Under the pieces are notes generated by a model that did not search any database, was not told the DNA's origin, and was given only the letters and a program-made list of their open reading frames with translations. The position numbers and the translations under genes were made by a program. Below are positions 13,678 to 19,876 of a DNA stretch of 22,525 bases, piece after piece (position 1 is the first letter of the stretch; each line of letters opens with the position of its first letter). This stretch comes from JAHFLD01 sp964367145. GTDB lineage: Bacteria; Patescibacteriota; Minisyncoccia; UBA6257; 1-14-0-10-40-38. The stretch spans positions 1 through 22,525 of the forward strand of contig CAYIWJ010000012.1 in the NCBI GenBank assembly GCA_964367145.1. The letters are read 5' to 3'.

Positions 13678-14574
13678 CTAAGGCTGTAAAATCTCGCGTG
13701 ATCGTCCGCGAATAGAAATTTTAACTTCCCTCACCTCTGGAAACTGCAACAAAGTCTCGGTAATCTGTGCCCGGATTGCGCCAACACGGCAGGAACCGCC
13801 AACATGATATTCTAACCGTTCATCAAAATCGGCATAAGCCACTTCGTCACGAATCGTCAGTGATATTAAAGCGATATCATTATTAAGATTGGTAAAATAT
13901 CCTCGCGCCGATTCTTCCGCGGTTGGACCCAAAAGCAAGGCTCTCAGCGCTAATTGCCCCACGATTTTAGAATCGGTAATTTCCCGGGTTACCGGATGAA
14001 CTCGCGTGCAATCCAAAGATTGAGGATCCTGAATGCGATTAGAAAAAAATATGCTCACCGCCCGCCGCTCGGCTGGAGAAAATTTAATCGGAACTGAAAT
14101 GGTGCTTTGCAAAACACCATCAACGCTATAAGTCAAAACTTCCGTAAACCCTTCCGCCAAAAGAGGATCGGCAAACTCAACGGTTTTTTCGAAAGAAATA
14201 AATCCGTGATCATCGGAAACTCCGCCAATGATTTCTCCTTCGGCCAAAATCGTATTAGCGCTATCCTTAATTTTATACGCCACTCGAGGCATTCCAGCCA
14301 AAACCGCGCCTCGTAGAACAATCGGCGAAGCAACTAAATCATAAAACGCTGGCGAAGTTAGATAAGCTTCTTTTTGCGTCGCCAGAGAGGATTCGACAAA
14401 AACCACTCCGCGCGCCCGACACAAGCGAGGCGCCAAACCATCAACCGGAAAACCATGTGCCACGCAATCAGCAAAAGAAGTCAGCAGATAATTCGGCGGT
14501 TGGTGAGTAAAAAAATAAACCGCGCCAGCAAAGATCACGAGTACCAACACCGTCAAGGAAGAACGAAAAAACAT
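13678..14574 (-). CDS. Gmad2 + GerMN domain membrane-anchored protein
   Basis: 298 aa. An N-terminal anchor (residues 4-22) is followed by a short Cys-containing motif common in CPR exported proteins (DCVAHGFPVDGLAPRLC, 36-52). A Gmad2 immunoglobulin-like domain (about 78-164, SPIVLRGAVLAGMPRVAYKI) and a C-terminal GerMN domain (about 171-298: VSIFFSNRIQDP..LDCTRVHPVTREI, LLLGPTAEE, GGSCRVGAIRAQITETLLQFP, ending ILQP) come next. GerMN was named from spore germination and sporulation proteins, but in non-sporulating CPR it is a generic cell-envelope domain. It is the last gene of the methyltransferase to TruB operon, 21 bp after truB. The exact role is unknown. Confidence 0.85.
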   Translation of the reverse strand: MFFRSSLTVLVLVIFAGAVYFFTHQPPNYLLTSFADCVAHGFPVDGLAPRLCRARGVVFVESSLATQKEAYLTSPAFYDLVASPIVLRGAVLAGMPRVAYKIKDSANTILAEGEIIGGVSDDHGFISFEKTVEFADPLLAEGFTEVLTYSVDGVLQSTISVPIKFSPAERRAVSIFFSNRIQDPQSLDCTRVHPVTREITDSKIVGQLALRALLLGPTAEESARGYFTNLNNDIALISLTIRDEVAYADFDERLEYHVGGSCRVGAIRAQITETLLQFPEVREVKISIRGRSREILQP

Positions 14575-14595
14575 AAATTGAATACAAACCTTAAC

Positions 14596-15252
14596 TTACT
14601 CGCTTCTAAAGCGCGCAACAAGCCCCTCTAAAGACACAACCTCTGTTCGCGAAAAATCCCCGACCCGAATTCGCGTAAGTCCAGTCAAATACCCCCCACC
14701 GCCACACGCTACTCCAATATCACGGGCTAACGAGCGAATATAAACCCCCGGTCCGGTTACAACTCGCAAAGCAAGATTTGGCCAGTTATAATCCACCAAC
14801 TCAATCTCTTTAACAATAACCGAGCGAGCCGCAAGTTTTAAAGGCTTCCCCGCGCGAGCTAATCGGTAAGCTCGCTGACCGGAAACCTTGATGGCGCTAA
14901 AAACCGGCGGAACTTGATGAATCGCTCCAACAAAATCTCTCAACACGACCTCAATGTTTTGGCGCGTCGGAATATGACTCGGCAATAACTCCATCTTCTC
15001 CCCCTCTTCGTCATCGGTCGTGCTCGAAACCCCTAATCTAATCTCGGCGCGATATTCTTTTTCGTTAGCCACAAGTTGCGCCAAGGCCTTAGTTCCCTCG
15101 TTGCCAATACCAATCACCAAAACACCCTCCGCCAGTGGGTCAAGCGTACCAGCGTGACCAATCTTTCGGACGCCGGTTATCGCTCGGATACGATTGAGAA
15201 ATTGATTTGAGCTCGGGCCCCTTGGCTTCCAAACCGCAACAACATTAGACAT
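14596..15252 (-). CDS. truB: tRNA pseudouridine(55) synthase
   Basis: TruB isomerises U55 in the T-loop of elongator tRNAs. The catalytic Asp lies in KIGHAGTLDPLAEGVL (Asp38 from the chosen start). The N-terminal VVAVWKPRGPSSNQFL, the KEYRAEIRLGVSSTTDDEEG segment, PPVFSAIKVSGQRAYRLAR and VVTGPGVYIRSLARDIG are all family landmarks. The start is the ATG at 15252 (MSNVVAVWKP), giving 218 aa. The open frame upstream to 15339 is a spurious hydrophobic extension that overlaps the 35-aa ORF. The C-terminal PUA-like domain is short or absent, as in many small bacterial TruBs. It lies in an operon 7 bp after the 35-aa membrane ORF. Confidence 0.93.
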   Translation of the reverse strand: MSNVVAVWKPRGPSSNQFLNRIRAITGVRKIGHAGTLDPLAEGVLVIGIGNEGTKALAQLVANEKEYRAEIRLGVSSTTDDEEGEKMELLPSHIPTRQNIEVVLRDFVGAIHQVPPVFSAIKVSGQRAYRLARAGKPLKLAARSVIVKEIELVDYNWPNLALRVVTGPGVYIRSLARDIGVACGGGGYLTGLTRIRVGDFSRTEVVSLEGLVARFRSE

Positions 15253-15259
15253 AAAAAGA

Positions 15260-15367
15260 CTAGAGCAAAAAGAAGCGATAATAAATGACCTCCAAACCGG
15301 TCGTAAATAAAAAAGCCAAAAGAGAACCAATGATGGCAAACATTATAATTCGGATAAATTTACGCAT
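15260..15367 (-). CDS. 35-aa single-pass membrane peptide (possible)
   Basis: A short ORF that fills the gap between metG-beta (stop 11 bp upstream) and truB (ATG 7 bp downstream). It begins MRKFIRIIMFAIIGSLLAFL: a basic N-terminus then one hydrophobic helix, with a positive-inside arrangement. Its neat fit between two operon genes without overlap favours a real gene. There is no SD, and the region is T-rich on this strand, which makes hydrophobic ORFs likely by chance. No family is recognised. Confidence 0.4.
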   Translation of the reverse strand: MRKFIRIIMFAIIGSLLAFLFTTGLEVIYYRFFLL

Positions 15368-15378
15368 TCTAAAATAAA

Positions 15379-15735
15379 TTAACTCACCCTCGCTCCCGCT
15401 GGAACTGATCCGCTCGGATCTAAAATCACCGGCCCATTTTCACCATGCGCCGCAAGCACCATCCCTCGACTTTCTAAACCCATCATCATTCTCGGTTCAA
15501 GATTGGCAATCACCACCACCTGCTTCCCAATCAAATCCTCTGGTTGGTAGTATTTGGCAATCCCCGAAATAATTTGTCGCAGTTTAGAGATCGGAGCCGT
15601 TCCCTCTCCCCCAATTTCAGTCTCTCCAAGATCGATCATTAACCGCAGCAATTTTGACGAACCTTCAACACGCATCGCCTCGCGCACCACGCCCACAACT
15701 AGCTCTAGTTTAACAAAGTCATCAATGGTTGCCAT
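15379..15735 (-). CDS. Methionyl-tRNA synthetase beta subunit / tRNA-binding OB-fold domain
   Basis: A 118-aa stand-alone EMAP/CsaA-type OB-fold protein corresponding to the C-terminal tRNA-binding domain of methionyl-tRNA synthetase. Landmarks: DFVKLELVVGVVREAMRVEGSSKLLRLMIDLGE, RQIISGIAKYYQPEDLIGKQVVVIANLEPRMMMGLESRGMVLAA. Separate copies are often annotated as MetG beta subunit. It would raise tRNA affinity of a synthetase encoded elsewhere; no catalytic subunit is in the window. It lies 24 bp after the methyltransferase stop, in the same operon. No clear SD. Confidence 0.88.
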   Translation of the reverse strand: MATIDDFVKLELVVGVVREAMRVEGSSKLLRLMIDLGETEIGGEGTAPISKLRQIISGIAKYYQPEDLIGKQVVVIANLEPRMMMGLESRGMVLAAHGENGPVILDPSGSVPAGARVS

Positions 15736-15759
15736 AAACTTACAATGCCTGAAAATTCA

Positions 15760-16518
15760 TCAAAGCGCCACGGCCTCAATGTACAAAAAAAGTGGTATCT
15801 CTCGCCGAGCTCGATTCTCCGCCGTCGCCCTCGGCCCCCGCTGGCTCTTGCGGTGCGATTCCCATTCTTCAATTCGCGTAATACCAAAAGCGTTATTTCC
15901 CAACACCTTAGCATAAAACTGCAATGGCCTATGAAACGAAAATGTGTGCTCTTGCGGCTTTTCTCCTGGATGCATCTGAATTTTCTCCTTGGACTCGCTC
16001 AAATAGCGATCAATACGCCGATATTGAACGCCGCGCCTCTCATCCCAACCCCAACCACTCGCCTTGGGAACCCTAAACGCCGGATGATTAAGCACTAGAT
16101 ATAATTTACCCGAAGCCTTCATAACTCGCCGACACTCTTTAATGACGACTCCGGCGTTCTCTATATTCTGCAAAGCTAAAATCATAAACGCCTTGTCTAT
16201 GCTTTTGTCTTTTATAAAACCCAAATCACTCGCCGAGGCCACCCGATAATCAATCGCCCCCGACGAATGCTTCTTGGCGAGCTTGATTAAATCCTCCGCT
16301 AGGTCAACACCAATAATCCGAGCTCCGGCCTCCGCAAAGGCGCGTGAAAAAAATCCTTGTCCGCAACCCAAATCCAGCACCTGCTCATTTTTTTGCACCT
16401 GAGCCAGACGCAAAATATTCGGCAAGATAATTTTCTTCTGATAAGTATCGTCCCCGCTCTCCAGTAAATCATCATACCAAGCGGCAACTTTACCCCACGA
16501 TGTTGAATCATTCGGCAT
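15760..16518 (-). CDS. Class I SAM-dependent methyltransferase
   Basis: 252 aa from the ATG at 16518 (MPNDSTSWGKVAAWYDDLL). The open frame further upstream runs through the preceding terminator hairpin and is rejected. SAM-binding motif I is VLDLGCGQGF (47-56), followed by the acidic strand end VDLAEDL, an ASASDLGF segment and ALQNIENAGVVIKECRRVMKASGKLYLVLNHP, all in the UbiE/type-11 pattern. A Trp/Arg-rich insertion (GWGWDERRGVQYRRIDRYL) and a long C-terminal part suggest substrate-specific elements; the substrate is unknown. It leads an operon with metG-beta, truB and the Gmad2 protein. A TACAAT box lies 6 bp before the ATG. Confidence 0.88.
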   Translation of the reverse strand: MPNDSTSWGKVAAWYDDLLESGDDTYQKKIILPNILRLAQVQKNEQVLDLGCGQGFFSRAFAEAGARIIGVDLAEDLIKLAKKHSSGAIDYRVASASDLGFIKDKSIDKAFMILALQNIENAGVVIKECRRVMKASGKLYLVLNHPAFRVPKASGWGWDERRGVQYRRIDRYLSESKEKIQMHPGEKPQEHTFSFHRPLQFYAKVLGNNAFGITRIEEWESHRKSQRGPRATAENRARREIPLFLYIEAVAL

Positions 16519-16524
16519 AAATAA

Positions 16525-16530
16525 ATTGTA
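16525..16530 (-). promoter_or_regulatory. -10 box of methyltransferase-truB operon
   Basis: TACAAT on the minus strand, 6 bp before the ATG at 16518. No SD, no clear -35. Leaderless geometry. Confidence 0.4.
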
Positions 16531-16551
16531 ATCCCGCCTCTTAAAAGCTAG

Positions 16552-16579
16552 AAAAAACGCCCCGATATTCACCGGGGCG
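16552..16579 (-). terminator. Intrinsic terminator after the 70-aa ORF
   Basis: Minus-strand stem CGCCCCG/CGGGGCG (16558-16564 with 16573-16579), 8-nt loop, then six T (16552-16557). It lies between the 70-aa ORF and the methyltransferase operon. Confidence 0.8.
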
Positions 16580-16644
16580 AAAAGAAAAAAGGCGGAACGC
16601 CGGAAACGGAGCACTCTCAAGTCGGCACTCCACCGTCTAAGGTC

Positions 16645-16857
16645 TCACGGACTGTAGATCAGATCAAAACATCCTGGGATCGTGACATTTTGACCAAGAC
16701 CAAAAAACCGTGCATGGCTCACGCCACGGAATTTCTCCAAACCCGAACCGCTCTTCGGAAGTTGGATACGCCCGCGAACACCGAAAACGGATACCACCCG
16801 TCCCGTCGGACAGATGATATAGACGGACTTGACTCCGCCCGCTCCGGCGCCCCGCAC
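16645..16857 (-). CDS. 70-aa protein with GTG start, unknown function (possible)
   Basis: Begins at a GTG with an SD-like AAGAGG about 8-10 bp upstream. A -35/-10 pair precedes it and a terminator follows 65 bp after its stop. The product (VRGAGAGGVKSVYIICPTGRVVSVFGVRGR..., ending GCFDLIYSP) is basic and Gly/Val-rich, looks beta-stranded, has two Cys and no membrane helix. No family is recognised. An overlapping frame (16719-16976) on the same strand is longer but has no SD and crosses the promoter, so it is less likely. Complete regulatory punctuation is the main support. Confidence 0.5.
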   Translation of the reverse strand: MRGAGAGGVKSVYIICPTGRVVSVFGVRGRIQLPKSGSGLEKFRGVSHARFFGLGQNVTIPGCFDLIYSP

Positions 16858-16873
16858 AATAAGAACCTCTTAG

Positions 16874-16903
16874 AATCTAACACATCAAAACAAAATTCGT
16901 CAA
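16874..16903 (-). promoter_or_regulatory. Promoter of the 70-aa ORF
   Basis: -35 TTGACG (16898-16903), 18-bp spacer, -10 TAGATT (16874-16879), just upstream of the SD-like AAGAGG. Confidence 0.45.
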
Positions 16904-16953
16904 CAACACCAGCCCCCCCATCAATCAAATAAAATAGCCCCCAACGACTCCAA

Positions 16954-16987
16954 CAAAAAACCAACGCCCCCGACAAAAGAGGGCGTT
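16954..16987 (-). terminator. Intrinsic terminator of surface-protein operon
   Basis: Minus-strand stem AACGCCC/GGGCGTT (16981-16987 with 16963-16969), then a T-run (16954-16960). It lies 28 bp after the stop of the peptidoglycan-binding protein. Confidence 0.8.
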
Positions 16988-17014
16988 AGCCAGAAAACCG
17001 ACCGCGTCAAGTCA

Positions 17015-17968
17015 TCAATTCTTTTTAATTCTAGAAGCAAGCTCCTTCTGCAAAGCCTCAATTTGTTTCTGTAGTGCTTCAAGTTGAGCCGCGTTCACAG
17101 TTGGCGTTGCAACGGTAGCCGAAGTTGCCTTAACCCCCGCAGGAGCAACAACCCCCGGCGAAACAACTTTCACATCAAAAACCTCTTTTAGTTTAGCCCT
17201 AGTCGCCGGCCCCACTCTTCCAACCGACGGTAGTTTATACTTCACCTGAAAACGACGCACCGCCTTAACCGTAAGCGATCCATAGTAACCAGTAATTTTC
17301 TTTTCCGGATAAATACTCGAATCCCTGCTTAGCAACTGCTGTAGGTAACGAACATCTTCGTTCTCAACGCCAAGCGAAAGGTCTTTGGTGAAAGGACGCA
17401 TAGTTGAAGTCGCGCCAGGGTCAACCAACACCGAAGAAATCGCTGAAGCTAAAAATTGCTGGGGTTGCGGCGTCACAACCGTAGTCACCGCTCCTCCACC
17501 ACCACCTCCACCACTACTACTTCCACCACCCCCGCCGCCGCCACTACCACCAGTCGCTGAACAGGTTTCTGATGTCGGGGTTATTGTTACGGTAATAGTT
17601 GGATCGCTAGTGCTTGAAGAGCGTCGAGTGATAAAAACATTGGAACTAGAAGATCCACAATCGAAAGTTTGGCTATAACTCGCGTCCGAAACACTGGAAT
17701 TGGTAGTCACGCTAATAACCTTTTTATCGGTCGAAGTAACCGAAACCTGGGAATAACCGCCCCCGGCCAGATTTGCGGTTAAAGAACTTCCATTAACCGT
17801 AACCTGCTCGGCCGCAATATCTCCAGTAAAAGTAAAAGTACTGCTACCGACGCTCCAAGAAAAATTAGTCGTGTGTCCGGAGCCGGTAGCCATACTCACG
17901 TCGTTATACGCGCCCAAAGCCAAAGCCGGCAAAGCAAACAGAGAAAATATTGCGAATAAAGTTTTCAT
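17015..17968 (-). CDS. Secreted protein with peptidoglycan-binding domain
   Basis: 317 aa. A signal peptide (MKTLFAIFSLFALPALALGA) is followed by a Ser/Thr-rich beta domain (about 21-135, two Cys at 104 and 136) and a poly-Gly/Ser linker (139-159). A PG_binding_1-type domain (about 193-264: FTKDLSLGVENEDVRYLQQLL, GYYGSLTVKAVRRFQVKY, GRVGPATRAKLKEVF) and a C-terminal heptad coiled coil (295-313, QLEALQKQIEALQKEL) complete it. This type is common in CPR envelopes and probably tethers a surface structure to the wall. It lies 18 bp after the preceding surface-protein gene, so they are cotranscribed and may be partners. Confidence 0.85.
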   Translation of the reverse strand: MKTLFAIFSLFALPALALGAYNDVSMATGSGHTTNFSWSVGSSTFTFTGDIAAEQVTVNGSSLTANLAGGGYSQVSVTSTDKKVISVTTNSSVSDASYSQTFDCGSSSSNVFITRRSSSTSDPTITVTITPTSETCSATGGSGGGGGGGSSSGGGGGGGAVTTVVTPQPQQFLASAISSVLVDPGATSTMRPFTKDLSLGVENEDVRYLQQLLSRDSSIYPEKKITGYYGSLTVKAVRRFQVKYKLPSVGRVGPATRAKLKEVFDVKVVSPGVVAPAGVKATSATVATPTVNAAQLEALQKQIEALQKELASRIKKN

Positions 17969-17986
17969 GAAAATGAAAAATATTCA

Positions 17987-18757
17987 CTACAGACAACTGC
18001 CAGGCTCCACCACTAAAACCGTCGTCGTACTCGTAATCAGCGAAGCGCCGGTGTTTATATATATCCGATAGGGCACGTTTCCGGTTCCAATCATCTGGAG
18101 ACAAGTTCTGCCAGAAGGGCTGGCGATATAAAGCGTTGAAGTCGCGGCCTTGGATTCAACGGTCAGATTTCCCATCGGCGCCGAAGTCGTGCCGAAACCA
18201 ACCCTCCCCCCGCCAGTCGTATCAAGGGAAACAACCGGAGTCGCCACCGTCGAAGTCGCAAAAGAGAAAGAGTTAAGATAAGCGTCAACAATTGTATTGG
18301 TAGCCGCTCCGCCATTGCGCACAACCATGGAGGTAGTTGAGGCGGAGTCGGGAGTAACTGATATCATAGACGTTCCACCGCTCACCATGGCAAATCGAGT
18401 CGTCGTGGCGTTGGTCGTAGACGCGTTTGTTGCCATCAGGTTAGTAATTGTAGAAGAGGCGCCATTTGCCTGAAAACCACCAGAAACATAGAAAGAAGTC
18501 GTTGTGGCGCTTGTCGAGGTTGAGTTCACCATCACCAAGTTGGTAATCGTTGAAGTCGAGTTCGCGATCACCACTCCGCCGGAAAAAGTTCCCAAACCCA
18601 CAATACTCGCCGTACTAGAAACCGAAAGCGTCCCATCAGTGCTTATATTATTGTTAATCGTTGTCGCCCCAAAAACAAAGGCGGTTGCCACAAAAACCGA
18701 AGCCGTCACCGCCAAAACATAACCGACTGTTTTACTTCTCATAAAAAAACTGCGCAT
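17987..18757 (-). CDS. Secreted Ser/Thr-rich repeat protein
   Basis: 256 aa, unknown family. An N-terminal export segment (about residues 9-29, VGYVLAVTASVFVATAFVFGA) is followed by a low-complexity exterior dominated by Ser, Thr, Ala, Val and Asn. About residues 66-128 hold two imperfect 30-residue units (STSTITNLVMVNSTSTSATTT then SSTITNLMATNASTTNATTT, each ending near F-x-VSGG). The C-terminal part (VGFGTTSAPMGNLTVES...YIASPSGRTCLQMI...VVEPGSCL) has two Cys and looks like a compact beta cap. It is consistent with a fibre or surface-layer type protein. An alternative ATG lies five codons in (18742). First gene of an operon with the peptidoglycan-binding protein. Confidence 0.65.
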   Translation of the reverse strand: MRSFFMRSKTVGYVLAVTASVFVATAFVFGATTINNNISTDGTLSVSSTASIVGLGTFSGGVVIANSTSTITNLVMVNSTSTSATTTSFYVSGGFQANGASSTITNLMATNASTTNATTTRFAMVSGGTSMISVTPDSASTTSMVVRNGGAATNTIVDAYLNSFSFATSTVATPVVSLDTTGGGRVGFGTTSAPMGNLTVESKAATSTLYIASPSGRTCLQMIGTGNVPYRIYINTGASLITSTTTVLVVEPGSCL

Positions 18758-18786
18758 AATTATTTTTTTTAAATATTAAATTGTTA

Positions 18787-18814
18787 AAAATATCGAGACC
18801 GCCTTACACGTCAA
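18787..18814 (-). promoter_or_regulatory. Promoter of surface-protein operon
   Basis: -35 TTGACG (18809-18814), 16-bp spacer, -10 TATTTT (18787-18792), with about 24 bp from the predicted start to the ATG. Confidence 0.45.
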
Positions 18815-18833
18815 AAGACCTCAGGCAAAAATA

Positions 18834-18855
18834 GTTTCGGAAAACCATCCGAAAC
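18834..18855 (-). other. Hairpin upstream of surface-protein promoter
   Basis: GTTTCGGA/TCCGAAAC 8-bp perfect stem with a 6-nt loop, followed on the minus strand by TATTTTT. It could be a weak terminator insulating the promoter or an operator-like palindrome. Confidence 0.4.
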
Positions 18856-18921
18856 GATTTACTGCGTCAAGTATGACACCCTCTCAACAAAGGGGGGTGT
18901 GTATAAGAATTAAAAGCAAAC

Positions 18922-18959
18922 ATATAAAAAGCACGTCCAAAAAGGCGTGCTTTTTATAT
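18922..18959. terminator. Strong bidirectional terminator downstream of tRNA-Pro region
   Basis: A 14-bp perfect stem with arms ATATAAAAAGCACG (18922-18935) and CGTGCTTTTTATAT (18946-18959) and a 10-nt loop, with A/T runs on both sides. On the minus strand it would end transcripts coming from tRNA-Pro. Confidence 0.82.
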
Positions 18960-18962
18960 TAA

Positions 18963-19075
18963 GTCGGGCTGCTGGGAATCTCACGCGCTTCGCTTTTCAG
19001 AACCCTCGGTTCTGAAAAATCTCCAACACGGGAAACCGAACGCGGTTTCCCGACCCCTTCCACTGTTCGATTCCC
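18963..19075. repeat. Structured gene-free segment carrying a duplicate of the tRNA-Pro 3' end
   Basis: An exact 18-bp copy of the tRNA-Pro 3' region (GTCGGGCTGCTGGGAATC, 18963-18980; original 19241-19258) opens the segment. An inverted 12-bp copy of T-arm sequence (GTTCGATTCCCA, 19065-19076) closes it. GGGAATC and GATTCCC can pair across the segment. Between them lie two strong hairpins: TTTTCAGAACC/GGTTCTGAAAA (18994-19018) and CGGGAAACCG/CGGTTTCCCG (19029-19052). The result looks like a three-way junction about 100 nt long. No ORF fits. It could be a tRNA-derived element, an attachment-site remnant or a structured RNA. Confidence 0.55.
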
Positions 19076-19111
19076 AAGAAACCAATCAAGCAAGCAAGCA
19101 AAGATAGCAAC

Positions 19112-19235
19112 ATCGCTGCGGTATTTTATAAGAGTGCCAGGCGCGAATGAGCACGCGACCGAGTCGTACTCGAAGACGTACGACGACCAAGCAGCGCAGT
19201 AAGCAACGCCGCAATATTATAAAATACAAAGCGAT
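19112..19235. repeat. MITE-like element with imperfect terminal inverted repeats
   Basis: ATCGC-TGCG-GTATTTTATAA (19112-19131) is mirrored by TTATAAAATAC-AAA-GCGAT (19217-19235): 11 perfect and 5 further matching base pairs. The 85-bp interior contains another hairpin (GTCGTAC/GTACGAC, 19163-19184) and no credible gene; the Arg/Thr-rich plus-strand frame from 19147 runs antisense through the tRNA. It ends 6 bp from the tRNA-Pro 3' end. Confidence 0.45.
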
Positions 19236-19241
19236 TTATGG

Positions 19242-19312
19242 TCGGGCTGCTGGGAATCGAACCCAGTCTATACGCACCCGAAGCGTACGTACTACCGGTA
19301 TACTACAGCCCG
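19242..19312 (-). tRNA. tRNA-Pro(CGG)
   Basis: A complete cloverleaf on the minus strand: acceptor CGGGCTG/CAGCCCG, D-arm GTAT..GTAC, anticodon arm TACGC-TTCGGGT-GCGTA with anticodon CGG, short variable loop, T-arm CTGGG-TTCGATT-CCCAG, discriminator A. CCA is not encoded, so the CCA-adding enzyme at 19877-21373 is needed. 71 nt. Confidence 0.93.
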
Positions 19313-19317
19313 TCTAC

Positions 19318-19345
19318 TTGTTAACAACGAGTCTACATCGCTCAA
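19318..19345 (-). promoter_or_regulatory. Promoter of tRNA-Pro
   Basis: -35 TTGAGC (19340-19345), 16-bp spacer, -10 TAACAA (19318-19323), 5 bp before the tRNA 5' end. Confidence 0.4.
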
Positions 19346-19452
19346 ACTTCGCTACCAGCCTATTAGAAATCCACAAAAAGGTAAAGAAGTCATTTTTGAA
19401 GCTCCGCCAAATCCCCTTCCCCTCCAGCCATGAAGTAATTTTCGTCATTAAA

Positions 19453-19869
19453 CTATTTTGCTTGATCTTTTATCTCATCCTCCCGCTTTAGTTCGTGTAA
19501 ATCTTTTTCCATGTGATCCAGTTGATCTTTGACCTGGCGCAAAGTGATGGTTTCGGTTTTAATCTCGCTCTCCAGCTGACTCTTAACCCGCTCCACTCGC
19601 TTCTTGTCGCCACGAAGACCGGAAATAATGATTGAATCCCCAATAAAAAACGACACAAAAAGTCCGGTGATAAGCAAAACCACCACCGAAATAACCAAAG
19701 AAATAGGCCCGGTTAAAAATTCAAACTGGTCGGCAATCATCCACACTCCGCGCCAAAAAAGAACAATTCCAAAACCGCCAATTAGGGTATAGATAACCGG
19801 GTGCCTGCTTAATCGCGCCCGCACCTGATCCTCTAGTCGGTCAAAAAAGTTAATTATTTTTTTGAACAT
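19453..19869 (-). CDS. Two-TM protein with C-terminal coiled coil
   Basis: 138 aa. A basic amphipathic N-terminus (MFKKIINFFDRLEDQVRARLSRHP) precedes two membrane segments (about 26-44, IYTLIGGFGIVLFWRGVWM, and 56-79, ISLVISVVVLLITGLFVSFFIG) and a charged coiled coil (about 87-138, RVERVKSQLESEIKTETITLRQVKDQLDHMEKDLHELK). I recall similar proteins in CPR genomes but no function. It starts 7 bp after the cca stop and is likely cotranscribed. The N-terminus and tail would both be cytoplasmic. Confidence 0.75.
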   Translation of the reverse strand: MFKKIINFFDRLEDQVRARLSRHPVIYTLIGGFGIVLFWRGVWMIADQFEFLTGPISLVISVVVLLITGLFVSFFIGDSIIISGLRGDKKRVERVKSQLESEIKTETITLRQVKDQLDHMEKDLHELKREDEIKDQAK

Positions 19870-19876
19870 ACAAATT

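Noticed and set aside
16719..16976. Minus-strand 85-aa ORF overlapping the GTG-started 70-aa ORF
   Set aside because: No SD; it runs through the promoter and into the terminator region of the previous operon. The 70-aa frame has better punctuation.
17385..17678. Plus-strand Pro-rich 97-aa ORF
   Set aside because: It is the antisense of the Gly/Ser linker and beta domain of the peptidoglycan-binding protein.
18981..19075. A second complete tRNA between 18963 and 19076
   Set aside because: The T-arm-like pieces are in opposite orientations and no anticodon arm of standard geometry can be formed.
19147..19491. Plus-strand Arg/Thr-rich ORF of 114 aa
   Set aside because: It runs antisense through tRNA-Pro and its promoter, has extreme low-complexity composition at the start and no SD.
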